Counted from the first letter of the stretch, positions 15,601 through 23,811 are shown. The stretch: 43,998 nt of DNA from Acidobacteriota bacterium (GCA_016201285.1 JACQDE010000039.1:1-43998), one strand, 5' to 3'. Notes: a model not told the origin generated them from the sequence alone. Translations and numbers: made by a program.

Positions 15601-17904
15601 CTATTCAAAAATTCTCTCCTGGCGGCGCAGGTTGCCGAAGGTTCCGACGTTGGCGATCAGCAGTGCCACGCGGAACTGGTTTTCGCTGCGCACCGGGCCG
15701 AGCGCCAGGCGGCGGTACTCGAAGCCGAGGCCGCAGCAGCGCCCGTTGTAGCTCACCTGTATGATCTGGTTCTGCAGGAAGCGCCGGCGGACGTCGTAGC
15801 TGAAGCCGAACGAACCGTTCCAGCCGAGGCGGTTCAGCTCGCCATAGCCGACGAGCGCGCGAATCTGGTCCGAGCGGGGCTGCAGCGTGGCCACGACATC
15901 GGTTTTGAAATGCGCGAGGGTGACGAAGGCTTCCTTGTACGGCCGTATCCGGATCAGCGTGCCCACGGCGGTGACCTTCCCGCGCAGGGGGTCAATGTCC
16001 ATGCGGAACTGCGCGTCGTAGCGGCCGCCGGGCGTGACGCGCAGATCGCTCACCAGCGGCGAGAAGCGCCGCGGGGAATCGGCGAAGGCGTACGGCGTGA
16101 TTGAGTACAGCGACTGGAACACGTTGCGCCGGCCGGGCACGATGGCGCCGTTGAACGTGGGGTCGAAGTAATGCTTTTGCGCGACGCGCCAACTGACCAT
16201 TTCCTCGGCGCCGCCATCGGGCTTGCGTCGGAAAAAGCGCTGCGTGACGCCGTACTCGAGCTCGTTCGTGTCGGTGAGCGTGTCCTGCTCGTCGAAACGG
16301 ATGAAGCGGCCGAAGGCGTTGACGCCGCGGACGTAGCGGTACACGACCTGCGGTTCGACGGCGTGCTTCCATTTGGTGTCGCCGCGCTGCCAGATGCGGG
16401 CCAGCGAAGGCGGGCGGATGTCCACGGTCACTTCGCCGGTGGTGCGCCGAAGCGTATTGCTCACCACCGTGCCGGCAGAAAGCTGCGCGCCATACTGCGT
16501 CGAGCGCACCAGGAAGGTAGGCATCACGCCGAGCCACGGCCCCCAGCGCAGGGGAATGGTGACGCGCGGAGCGATCTCGAAGCGCTGCACGGCCGTGGGC
16601 GTGGAGAGGCCGGGTTCACTGCGGTGGAGCGCCTCGGCGGCGGCGTGGAAGCCGAAGTAGATCGGCCAGCGCTGCCACGGCGCCTGTTCGACGGAGCTCA
16701 AACGCGCGCCCGGCGCCGCGCGCAGCACCACGGCGGTCTCCGGCGCGGCGCTCAGGAAGTTTTTGTAGTTCGACGCCGAAAAATTCAGGCTCAAGCCGCG
16801 GAAATTATTGGTGACGAAAGCCGTGGAGCGCACTTCCGAGTTCACCGCTTCGGCAAACGTCTCCGCGAAGGCCAAGCGGAACTTCAGTGAGGTGAGCTGG
16901 TTGGCGTCCACCACGGCGCGCCAGCCGCCGGGGAGGTATGCGTCGAGCGAAACGTTGGACTGGTGGCCGGCCTGCGGCACGCGCACGCCGCCCGCGCCGC
17001 GCAGCCCGCGGTCGTTCACCGCGAAGTACGTGGCGCCCAGGCGCATGTTCTCCCAGGGGCGCGCGCGCAGCTCGGCGGTCTGCGCCACGCCGCGGCGGCT
17101 CAAGTACTCCGCGCCGAGCGTCATGTCCATCCACTCCGCGGGGGCCCAGTAGAAAGCCTGGCCGAAGGTGAAGCCCTTGCGCGAACTCGAGCCGATCTGC
17201 GGCAGCAGGAAACCCGATTGCCGCTGGCGCCGCGCCAGCGGCACGGTGGCGTAGGGGAGATAGAAGACGGGAACGCCGAGCAGCCGGAAGGTGGCGCCCT
17301 GCAAGCGCGCCTGGCGCTCGAGCTTGATCGTGGCGCGCGGCGCGTAGAAGCGCCAGATGGGGCGGCCGGGTTCGCAGACGGTGACCCAGGCGCCGTGGAT
17401 TTCGTACGTACGCTCGTCGAGGCGCTCGACCTCGCGGGCTTCGAAGGAAAACGGGTTGGGGCTGAGCAGAACGCTGGGGTTGGGCCGGCGGCGGATGTGG
17501 ATCGTGCCGCGCACATTCTTGAAACTGCCGCGGCTGGTGCGGAGGTTGTAGCGGCCCTCGTCGGCTTCGATGTGCTGGTTTTCGAGGTCGAGTCGGACAT
17601 GGCCGCGGACGGCGGCTTCGCCGGTGGCGGTATTGTACTCGGCGTGGTCGGCGCGGAGGCGGAGCGCCTCGTAGCGGATGTCCACGTCCCCATCGGCGAG
17701 GAACAAATTGCCTTCGCGGCGCTGCTGCTTCGCCTCAAGCTGCACGATGCCGCCCCGGCGCATCGGAGCGGGCACGCGCACCTGCGCCGCGCCCGCGGGA
17801 ATCGCAGCGCAGGCCAGCAGAAGCAGGAGGAACCGGAGGCGAAGCTGGTGGAGTTGAATCAACCGCACGCGTGTCCTGCCGTGGAAAACGCAAAAGCCTA
17901 ACAT
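15601..17904 (-). CDS. lptD: LPS-assembly protein LptD
   Basis: 767 residues. An export signal (LRFLLLLLACAAIPAGAAQ) leads into an OstA/LptA-like jellyroll (about 60-190, with IVQLEAKQQRREGNLFLADG and LRADHAEYN) and then a long beta-barrel domain with the LptD blocks LGVPVFYLPYATVPL and RQSGFLLPQIG. A Cys-Cys pair in GRCCGLGFEYR near the C terminus matches the disulfide region of the family. LptD inserts lipopolysaccharide into the outer membrane, so this cell has one. The start is not certain: ATG at 17904 has little ribosome site; GTG at 17871 has AGGA and also keeps the signal peptide. Confidence 0.93.
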   Translation of the reverse strand: MLGFCVFHGRTRVRLIQLHQLRLRFLLLLLACAAIPAGAAQVRVPAPMRRGGIVQLEAKQQRREGNLFLADGDVDIRYEALRLRADHAEYNTATGEAAVRGHVRLDLENQHIEADEGRYNLRTSRGSFKNVRGTIHIRRRPNPSVLLSPNPFSFEAREVERLDERTYEIHGAWVTVCEPGRPIWRFYAPRATIKLERQARLQGATFRLLGVPVFYLPYATVPLARRQRQSGFLLPQIGSSSRKGFTFGQAFYWAPAEWMDMTLGAEYLSRRGVAQTAELRARPWENMRLGATYFAVNDRGLRGAGGVRVPQAGHQSNVSLDAYLPGGWRAVVDANQLTSLKFRLAFAETFAEAVNSEVRSTAFVTNNFRGLSLNFSASNYKNFLSAAPETAVVLRAAPGARLSSVEQAPWQRWPIYFGFHAAAEALHRSEPGLSTPTAVQRFEIAPRVTIPLRWGPWLGVMPTFLVRSTQYGAQLSAGTVVSNTLRRTTGEVTVDIRPPSLARIWQRGDTKWKHAVEPQVVYRYVRGVNAFGRFIRFDEQDTLTDTNELEYGVTQRFFRRKPDGGAEEMVSWRVAQKHYFDPTFNGAIVPGRRNVFQSLYSITPYAFADSPRRFSPLVSDLRVTPGGRYDAQFRMDIDPLRGKVTAVGTLIRIRPYKEAFVTLAHFKTDVVATLQPRSDQIRALVGYGELNRLGWNGSFGFSYDVRRRFLQNQIIQVSYNGRCCGLGFEYRRLALGPVRSENQFRVALLIANVGTFGNLRRQERIFE

Positions 17905-17932
17905 GGGGTCGCAGCGCCCGCAATCGGCGCGC

Positions 17933-18008
17933 GTAGGACAGGCTTCAGCCTGTCCTTGAATGGAATGCCCGTCGCGAACTATCTTGGACAGGCTAAAGCC
18001 TGTCCTAC
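17933..18008. repeat. GTAGGACAGG palindromic repeat, copy A3
   Basis: The cleanest copy: GTAGGACAGGCTTCAGCCTG...CAGGCTAAAGCCTGTCCTAC, two hairpins in mirror order, about 76 bases. It sits between the divergent lptD and RDD genes and so lies in both leader regions. Confidence 0.9.
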
Positions 18009-18072
18009 CCGTTGTCTGTTTCGCGACACGGGTTTGCATTCACCGGTGCGATGCGCGGCGGCCCCTGTTAGG

Positions 18073-19251
18073 ATGCAGCCGGCCCTGAAAAGGGAACCGT
18101 CCGCAGCGCAAAACGGACCGGTGCTGATAGCTTGCCAAAAATGCGGCGCAGCGAACGACGAACACGCGCAAGTGTGTTACGTCTGCGACGCGCCCTACGA
18201 TCATCCCGACGATGAAGTCCTCGTGAGAGAGACGCCGCAGGAGCTTGCGTCCGCGCCTGAGCCTGCGGCGGTGACGGTGGCGGTGCACGCGCTCGAGTCC
18301 GATGCGCCGACCGCGCCGGAGTACGCGCCGCTGCGGCTGCGCGAGCTCGAGCCTCAGCCCGGGTCACAGCCGGAGGCCGAACCGGCTGCGACACTCGCCG
18401 GAGCGACTCCGCGCGAGCCGGCTGCTGCCTTCCAGCCGGAATGGAAGCGCGAAGTGGTGCACCGTCTGGAAGCGTACCGCGCGCGCCGGCGGCGGAACGG
18501 CTCGTCGGATCATCAGTCCGAACTTCCCTTTAACGGCGACAACGGCGACTCCAACCACGCCGAGCCCGAGTACCGCGCCACGCTGCGCACGGTGGCACAC
18601 TCGGCGCAGGCTGGGGTGGCCGCGCCCGAAACGCCCGCGCCGGAGCCACGACGCGAGCGCGGCGACCGCATCGAGATCCCGGTGATGCAGCCGGAATTCA
18701 ATTTCGTGCTCGCGCCGGGGGACGAAGAAAATCACATCCATCCGCACGCGCCCCTGGTGCCGGTGGCCGAAGTGCGCGAACGGCGCCTGGCAGGACTGCT
18801 CGACCTCGCCTTCCTCGGATTGTCCTACGCTGGTTTCTTGGTGCTGTTCCGCGCGCTGGGCGGACATCTTTCCATCGGCAAGCAGGAAGCCATCGTGTAC
18901 GCGGTGACGTTCTTCCTCTTCTATGCGCTCTATTACGGCCTGTTCACCGCGCTCGGCGGCACCACGCCGGGCATGTACTTCCGCGGGCTGGCGGTGGTGA
19001 GCTTCGACGGCGAAGCAGCCACGGCGCGGCAACTGCTCTGGCGGAGCTTTGGCTACGTACTCAGCGGCGGAACGCTGCTGCTGGGGTACGTGTGGGCGCT
19101 GTGGGACGAAGACCACCTGACCTGGCAGGACCGCATCTCGCAAACCTATATCACGCCGGCGCCTTCCCCGATGTGGCGCGACCTTTCCGGCGAAGAGCAC
19201 GTCACGATTTCGTCCTCGCACCGAAACGGTTCCATCCCCGACGCGACGTAA
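18073..19251 (+). CDS. Zinc-ribbon RDD-family membrane protein
   Basis: About 392 residues. A CQKCG...CYVCD zinc ribbon opens the protein, a long Pro/Glu/Ala-rich linker follows (about 50-235), and the C-terminal 140 residues form an RDD domain: RERRLAGLLDLAFLG, two or three membrane helices, GTTPGMYFRGLAVV and a DRISQTYI end. RDD proteins are small membrane proteins, some of them ion exchangers; most have no known role. The start could be ATG at 18073 or GTG at 18121; neither has a clear ribosome site, and both keep the zinc ribbon. It ends 24 bases before a strong terminator. Confidence 0.85.
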   Translation: MQPALKREPSAAQNGPVLIACQKCGAANDEHAQVCYVCDAPYDHPDDEVLVRETPQELASAPEPAAVTVAVHALESDAPTAPEYAPLRLRELEPQPGSQPEAEPAATLAGATPREPAAAFQPEWKREVVHRLEAYRARRRRNGSSDHQSELPFNGDNGDSNHAEPEYRATLRTVAHSAQAGVAAPETPAPEPRRERGDRIEIPVMQPEFNFVLAPGDEENHIHPHAPLVPVAEVRERRLAGLLDLAFLGLSYAGFLVLFRALGGHLSIGKQEAIVYAVTFFLFYALYYGLFTALGGTTPGMYFRGLAVVSFDGEAATARQLLWRSFGYVLSGGTLLLGYVWALWDEDHLTWQDRISQTYITPAPSPMWRDLSGEEHVTISSSHRNGSIPDAT

Positions 19252-19275
19252 CCACCAACGGCGCTTCACTCCGAA

Positions 19276-19305
19276 GGGGCGGGCCTCACGGCCCGCCCCT
19301 TTTTT
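19276..19305 (+). terminator. Rho-independent terminator after the RDD gene
   Basis: Perfect ten-base stem GGGGCGGGCC / GGCCCGCCCC, loop TCAC, then six T. It is related in sequence to the genome's short GGGGCGGGC hairpins, which suggests some terminators came from that repeat class. Confidence 0.9.
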
Positions 19306-19320
19306 GCTTGGAAATGGGTG

Positions 19321-19366
19321 TTGCACTAAATTGTACAAATCTCTAGAATTGCACCGGCTGATGCAA
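19321..19366 (+). promoter_or_regulatory. Promoter and iterated TTGYAC leader of the SatD gene
   Basis: TTGCAC at 19321, TTGTAC at 19331 and TTGCAC at 19349, then six bases and ATG. The first copy also works as a -35 box, with TAGAAT at 19344-19349 as -10 (17-base spacing). The same three words at the same spacing (10 and 28 bases) precede the DUF3307 gene at 20012. This is the pattern expected of a shared operator or leader; which protein binds it is not known. Confidence 0.6.
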
Positions 19367-20011
19367 ATGAGCACCCGCATCCATGCTGTCCTGATTGCAG
19401 ATATTGTGAGTTCCAGCGCGGAGCCCAACGTTCGCACGTTGTTGAACGAGAAGCTTCGGTTGGCTACTGGCCGCCATCTTCCCAAGGGTCTCATTCGTTT
19501 GCCTTATGCTGTTACAGCCGGTGATGAATTTCAGACCATAAGTTCAAAACTCGAAGAAATCCCCGGTCTAATACTGGATCTAAGAATATGGCTTCGCCCG
19601 TTCCGCCTCCGAATCGGAGTGGGAATTGGTCAGGTATCTGGGCAAGTTCGACCGCCCGTTAATCAGTTAGGGGGACAAGCATTCCAATTTGCACGAAGTG
19701 CCATTGAAAGCCTCACGAATCCGAGTACCCGCAAATTTGAAGTGCTGACCGGTTTTCAGACAAATAGCGAAGAATTTGACACAATTGCCAATTTGGTATA
19801 CGGACTTCATGACACTTTGCTTCTCAATATTTCTGAGAAGCAATGGGAAACGATTGACGTTTATCTAGCTAAGAGCCGAGTTGGTCTCACAGCAAAAAAA
19901 CTGCGGATCAGTAAATCAACCGCTTCTCGGAATCTCAAGAGGGGCTACTTCTGGCAGCTAGCGGCAACCGTGGAGAACATGAGGAACATCATTAGAGCTT
20001 ATTTTCTATAG
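19361..20011 (+). CDS. SatD-family protein with C-terminal helix-turn-helix
   Basis: 216 residues from ATG 19361 (a second ATG lies two codons on). It matches the SatD family: VLIADIVSSS at the N terminus, VTAGDEFQTIS (53-61), LRIGVGIGQVSG (83-94) and GGQAFQFARSAIESL (104-117). The Asp strand, GDEF and Gly-rich strand recall the core of GGDEF and class III cyclase domains; that is my inference. The C terminus GLTAKKLRISKSTASRNLKRG (split here as residues about 175-195) reads as a helix-turn-helix. Base composition is clearly AT-richer than its neighbours, which points to transfer. It sits 40 bases before the DUF3307 gene. Confidence 0.78.
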   Translation: MQMSTRIHAVLIADIVSSSAEPNVRTLLNEKLRLATGRHLPKGLIRLPYAVTAGDEFQTISSKLEEIPGLILDLRIWLRPFRLRIGVGIGQVSGQVRPPVNQLGGQAFQFARSAIESLTNPSTRKFEVLTGFQTNSEEFDTIANLVYGLHDTLLLNISEKQWETIDVYLAKSRVGLTAKKLRISKSTASRNLKRGYFWQLAATVENMRNIIRAYFL

Positions 20012-20056
20012 TTGTACGCTACTGTACAAAAATCAGGAGTTGCACGAAATCATGCA
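20012..20056 (+). promoter_or_regulatory. Second copy of the iterated TTGYAC leader, before DUF3307
   Basis: TTGTAC at 20012, CTGTAC at 20022 and TTGCAC at 20040, then six bases and the ATG at 20052. Shared with the first copy: TTGYAC, TGTACAAA, TTGCAC and ATGCA, with identical spacing. It starts on the base after the SatD stop codon. AGGAG at 20035-20039 is the likely ribosome site. Confidence 0.6.
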
Positions 20057-20840
20057 TCAGCTAATCAAAGCGTTCCTGGCGCTGTATCTGGCGCATCTCG
20101 TGGGAGACTTTGTTTTCCAATCGGATCGAATCGTAAGTCAAAAGAAGAAAGGTGAGTTAGGTGGGTATTTAAGACATGCTGCGGTTCACTATGGGGCCAT
20201 ACTTTCAATTGCATGTGTGCTTTGGCCGGCTTGGCTCGTCTCGGTTTCTTTCCAAGCCGTCGTTCTGAGTCTGACGGTAATTCATCTTCTGGTCGATTGG
20301 GGCAAAATATCCCTCACTGAACGCGGTAAAATATCTGACAACCTTAATTCTTTCTTGATTGATCAAATCCTTCACTTCGCGACAGTGTTTGTCGCAGCCT
20401 GGCTTATTGTTGGCACACCGTTGAGTGAGATTTTCACCCAACTTGCGGGCCTTCGAGCACACGAAGAAATGGTTTTGTTGTTGCTCGTTGTTTACACTGC
20501 GGTGATTTTTGGAGGCGGGTACCTCGTTCGCTATATGACGAAGCCGCTGTTGCAAGGCAGCGCGCTTATTCCTGGAGAGAGCACGGATCAACTGCGAAAC
20601 GCGGGAATGTACATCGGCTGGCTGGAACGATTCTTGGTTTTGACGGCGCTGCTCTTGCAATCTCCTGCAACGGTGGGCCTCATTCTTACCGCCAAGTCCA
20701 TTGCCCGCTACCCTGAACTGAAGTCTGTCCGCTTTGCCGAGTACTTTCTTATCGGTACTCTCTTGAGTATCAGTACAGCGATTGGCGGAGCAATTGTTCT
20801 TCTGAAAGTGGTTTATGGGAGTATTGCTTTATCAAAATGA
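20052..20840 (+). CDS. DUF3307 membrane protein
   Basis: 262 residues. It opens with LYLAHLVGDFVFQSD, the hallmark of DUF3307, has HAAVHYGAILS and TVIHLLVDWGK next, and then about six more hydrophobic helices to the end. Members are polytopic membrane proteins of unknown function that are often found next to SatD genes. ATG at 20052 is preferred over TTG at 20040 because AGGAG would abut the TTG and because the spacing to TTGCAC then equals that of the SatD gene. AT-rich like its partner. No membrane transport motif is recognised. Confidence 0.82.
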   Translation: MHQLIKAFLALYLAHLVGDFVFQSDRIVSQKKKGELGGYLRHAAVHYGAILSIACVLWPAWLVSVSFQAVVLSLTVIHLLVDWGKISLTERGKISDNLNSFLIDQILHFATVFVAAWLIVGTPLSEIFTQLAGLRAHEEMVLLLLVVYTAVIFGGGYLVRYMTKPLLQGSALIPGESTDQLRNAGMYIGWLERFLVLTALLLQSPATVGLILTAKSIARYPELKSVRFAEYFLIGTLLSISTAIGGAIVLLKVVYGSIALSK

Positions 20841-21039
20841 AATAAACAAAGAGAACCAAAAAACCATTGCGACGGCCACCGACATCGCCGTCCCGCTCAT
20901 CTTCATCATCATTCCAATTTCCACCACCAGCAACAGCAACTGCAGCAGGAACAGCAACAACAGCGACAAGTACTACTACTTGTCGATCAATCGGCAGTAT
21001 GAGCTTGCGGAAAAGCCTAAAAACCTGTTTAGGGTCACT
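20841..21039. other. AT-rich islet edge, no confident gene
   Basis: About 200 bases between DUF3307 and the end of korC. It holds CAGCAACAGCAA-type tandem words and a perfect nine-base hairpin CGACAAGTA / TACTTGTCG near 20966-20987. A frame from ATG at 20815 reads a short hydrophobic stretch and then an Asn/Ser-rich stretch to about 21035, after which it only continues antisense to korC. It may be the remnant of a third islet gene. Confidence 0.35.
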
Positions 21040-21600
21040 TCATGCATGGGAGGGAACGCGGAGCTGGGCGAGGCCGCAGGCGTAGCCTTTGTCGAAAGCG
21101 GCGAGGTTGAGCGCCTCGGTGCCCGGCGGAACGGAATCGGTGACAGCGCGGCGGGCAGACTCGGGCTGGAGCAGCCCGGTGATCGCGGTGAAGAACCCGA
21201 CGAGTACCATGTTCAGGACCATCTTGCGGCTCAGCTCTTCGGCCAGGCGCATCGCCGGCACCTTGTAAAGCTGCACGTCGAGGGAAAGTCCTTCGGGACG
21301 CACCAGATCTTCTTCGATGATCAACGTGCCGCCGGGCCGCAGATTCGGAGAGAATTTTCGGAAGGCTTCCTGCGAGAGCGTGACGAGAATGTGCGGGCTG
21401 GTCATGTAGGGGTAAAGCACCGGTTCGCGCGAGACGATGAGCTGGCAACTGCACGCGCTGCCGCGCGCCTCCGGGCCGAAGCTCTGCGTCAGCGAGACGT
21501 GATAGTTCTCGTAGAGCACCAGGCCGCGCCCGATGGTCATGCCCGCCAGGATCACGCCCTGGCCGCCGAAACCTCCGAATTGCATCTCAACTGCGGACAT
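21040..21600 (-). CDS. korC: 2-oxoacid:ferredoxin oxidoreductase, gamma subunit
   Basis: 186 residues. FGGFGGQGVILAG at the N terminus is the gamma-subunit nucleotide-binding loop, and QSFGPEARGSACSCQL the conserved core. With korDAB upstream it completes a four-part enzyme that oxidises a 2-oxoacid to its acyl-CoA and reduces ferredoxin. The 2-oxoglutarate assignment is the best fit by subunit pattern but not proven. Its first codons (Met-Ser-Ala-Val-Glu) and the bases around them are duplicated at the 3' end of korB, on the far side of a palindromic repeat. Confidence 0.9.
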   Translation of the reverse strand: MSAVEMQFGGFGGQGVILAGMTIGRGLVLYENYHVSLTQSFGPEARGSACSCQLIVSREPVLYPYMTSPHILVTLSQEAFRKFSPNLRPGGTLIIEEDLVRPEGLSLDVQLYKVPAMRLAEELSRKMVLNMVLVGFFTAITGLLQPESARRAVTDSVPPGTEALNLAAFDKGYACGLAQLRVPSHA

Positions 21601-21700
21601 GGTTTTGTGGGACCGGCTTCAGCCTGTTCACTGCTCCCTGTCTCTGCCATCACGGGACAGGCTAAAGCCTGTCCTACGTGGCTCAACCGCGGACATGGTC
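21586..21700. repeat. 19-bp direct repeat flanking element A4
   Basis: CTCAACTGCGGACATGGTT at 21586-21604 and CTCAACCGCGGACATGGTC at 21682-21700 match at 17 of 19 positions. One copy spans the korC start codon and the other the korB stop codon; the palindromic element A4 lies between them. This is what a target duplication would look like. Confidence 0.8.
21607..21677. repeat. Palindromic repeat, copy A4, inside the kor operon
   Basis: GTGGGACCGGCTTCAGCCTG...CAGGCTAAAGCCTGTCCTAC, nearly the same as copy A3. It separates korB from korC by 82 bases, in an operon whose other genes overlap by ATGA. Confidence 0.85.
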
Positions 21701-22594
21701 CTCCACCACGCTTCCGGTGTAGTGCGCGTCGAGCGTGCGCGTCATCTGCTTGTCCATCAAGTCAAGAAAAGTGGGCCGCTCGATATCCACGAATTTTCCC
21801 ACCGTGATTGGCCCCTGGAACCCGATGCCCGCTTCCTTCGTCGCCGCGCCGTGCTTCACCACGCTCGATTCCTTGAAGTACTCCATCATGTCCAGGCCGT
21901 CGCCGAGTTTGTTGCGGCGCTCGTAGAGCGTGGGGCACTGGCTGACGATTTCGATGAAGCTGAAGCCTTTCTTGCGCAGCGCCTCGCCGATGGAATGCGT
22001 GAGCTGGCGGACGTGATACGTAGTCCAGCGCGCGACGTACACCGCGCCGGCGGATTCGGCCAGATTAGGCAGGTTGAACGGCTGCTCGTAGCAGCCGTAC
22101 GGCGTGGTCGAGGATATCGCCGTCACTGGCGTGGTGGGCGCGAGCTGTCCTCCGGTCATGCCGTAGGTGAAATTGTTAATGCAGATGATCTTCAGGTCCA
22201 CGTTGCGCCGCGCGGCGTGGATGAAGTGGTTGCCGCCGATGGAAATCAAATCGCCGTCGCCGCTGTACACCACCACGGTCAGGTCCGGGTTGGCGAGCTT
22301 CATGCCCGTGGCGAAGGGAATCGCGCGGCCGTGCGTGGTGTGGAAGGAGTCCAGGTTCACGTAGCCCGCCACTCGGCCGGTGCAGCCGATGCCGGAAACA
22401 ACGGCCACCTTGTTCAGGTCCAGCTTCGATTGCAGTAGTGCGCGCGCGAAGCAGTTGACCGTGGTGCCGATGCCGCAGCCGGGGCACCAGATGTGCGGCA
22501 TGCGCTCGCTGCGCAGAAATCCTTCAACGGGATTCGGCGGGAGGCATTCCGCGCCGCCTTCCGGGGTACCCGCGATCATCTGCTCCTCGCTCAT
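21683..22594 (-). CDS. korB: 2-oxoacid:ferredoxin oxidoreductase, beta subunit
   Basis: 303 residues. It carries WCPGCGIG near the N terminus and the thiamine-diphosphate motif YSGDGDLISIGGNHF. GIGCTGRVAGY and THGRAIPFATG fit the 2-oxoglutarate-type KorB group. It takes the decarboxylation step with the alpha subunit. Its ATG overlaps the korA stop (ATGA). The last codons, ending EDHVRG and TGA, contain in another frame an intact second copy of the korC start. Confidence 0.93.
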   Translation of the reverse strand: MSEEQMIAGTPEGGAECLPPNPVEGFLRSERMPHIWCPGCGIGTTVNCFARALLQSKLDLNKVAVVSGIGCTGRVAGYVNLDSFHTTHGRAIPFATGMKLANPDLTVVVYSGDGDLISIGGNHFIHAARRNVDLKIICINNFTYGMTGGQLAPTTPVTAISSTTPYGCYEQPFNLPNLAESAGAVYVARWTTYHVRQLTHSIGEALRKKGFSFIEIVSQCPTLYERRNKLGDGLDMMEYFKESSVVKHGAATKEAGIGFQGPITVGKFVDIERPTFLDLMDKQMTRTLDAHYTGSVVEDHVRG

Positions 22595-23811
22595 CGAGTG
22601 ACCTCTTGCAGGGCCTGCGTGCCCGTGCCGGCCTGAAGGCCGGCGCTACATTTTAGGATTGCGTCGAGGATTTGCTCGGGCTTGTGGACGGTGCCGCCGG
22701 TGTGCGGCTCGAGCAGCACGGGCACGCGGCCCGCCACGAGGCGCTCGACTTCGTAGCACACTTGCCCGCAATTCATCTCCGCAACGACGAAACCCGCGAG
22801 GCCATTCCGCTCGGCGAGCTCCCGCAGGCGCTTTTCCGGGAACGGCCAGATGACTTGCGGCCGCAGCAACCCGGCGCGCACGCCGCGCTCACGGGCCATC
22901 TGCACGGCGCGCATGGCGACGCGCGCGGTGATGCCGTAGGCGATGACGACTACATCGGCGTCGTCGAGCCGGTATTCCTCGTTGCGCGCCAGGGCCTCGG
23001 CATTGCGGCGGATTTTCTCCATCAGGCGGGCCACCAGCCGGTGCTGCGTCTCCACGTTCATCGCCGGGTAGCCGTGCTCGTCGTGCGTCAGGCCGGTGAC
23101 GTGGAAGTGGTAGCCTTCGCCGGCGCGTGCGAACTGCGGCACTAGGTCGTCTTCGGCCTGGAACGCTTGATATTCATTCGGCGGCAGCGTGGTGTAGCGC
23201 CGGGGATAGATCTCGATTTGTTCGGCCGGAGGAATCACGACCTTCTCGGTCATGTGGCCGACGACTTCGTCCATCATCACCAGCACCGGCACGCGAAATT
23301 GTTCCGAGAGATTGAAGGCGTGCACGGTGAGGTCGAAGCATTCCTGCGGGGAACTGGGGCAGAGGGCGATGATCTGGTAGTCACCGTGGGAGCCCCAGCG
23401 GGCTTGCATCATGTCCGCCTGCGCGGGGAGCGTGGGCAGGCCGGTGGAAGGCCCGCCGCGCTGCACGTCCACGAAGACGCAGGGCGTTTCGGTCATCGCC
23501 GCGTAGCCGATGTGCTCCATCATCAGGGAGAAGCCCGGGCCGCTGGTCACAGTGAACGATTTCGCGCCCGCCCAGACAGCGCCCTGAATGGCGATGGACG
23601 CGGCCAGCTCATCCTCCATCTGCAGAAACATTCCGCCGATCTGCGGCACCCGCTGGGAGAAGCGCTCGACGATTTCCGTGGAGGGGGTAATTGGGTAACC
23701 CGCGGCGAAACGGCTTCCGGCGGCCAGTGCGCCTTCGCAGCAGGCCTGGTCGCCGTCGAGGAAATGCGTGCCCGTGAGGACGCCCGCGGGGTCTGCGTGG
23801 GCGAGCTTCAT
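22591..23811 (-). CDS. korA: 2-oxoacid:ferredoxin oxidoreductase, alpha subunit
   Basis: 406 residues. FAAGYPITPSTEI, QMEDELAASIAIQGAVWAG and TVTSGPGFSLMMEHIGYA are the alpha-subunit (PYR and CoA-side) blocks. ATG at 23811 overlaps the korD stop, so the longer frame upstream is discarded. The last 20 or so residues after ILDAILK are encoded in part by the GCCGGCCTGAAGGCCGGC hairpin repeat, which looks like an acquired tail: the repeat's own TAG is out of frame, and the protein reads through it. Confidence 0.93.
   Translation of the reverse strand: MKLAHADPAGVLTGTHFLDGDQACCEGALAAGSRFAAGYPITPSTEIVERFSQRVPQIGGMFLQMEDELAASIAIQGAVWAGAKSFTVTSGPGFSLMMEHIGYAAMTETPCVFVDVQRGGPSTGLPTLPAQADMMQARWGSHGDYQIIALCPSSPQECFDLTVHAFNLSEQFRVPVLVMMDEVVGHMTEKVVIPPAEQIEIYPRRYTTLPPNEYQAFQAEDDLVPQFARAGEGYHFHVTGLTHDEHGYPAMNVETQHRLVARLMEKIRRNAEALARNEEYRLDDADVVVIAYGITARVAMRAVQMARERGVRAGLLRPQVIWPFPEKRLRELAERNGLAGFVVAEMNCGQVCYEVERLVAGRVPVLLEPHTGGTVHKPEQILDAILKCSAGLQAGTGTQALQEVTR
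22627..22650. repeat. GCCGGCC hairpin repeat in the 3' end of korA
   Basis: GCCGGCCTGAAGGCCGGC then GCTACA, the short single-hairpin class (TGTAGCGCCGGCC on the other strand). It is translated as part of the KorA tail. Confidence 0.7.

Noticed and set aside
20815..21807. 330-codon plus-strand frame after DUF3307
   Set aside because: Most of it is antisense to korC and korB. Only the first 70 codons lie in the AT-rich islet, and they match nothing I know; kept only as a possible remnant.
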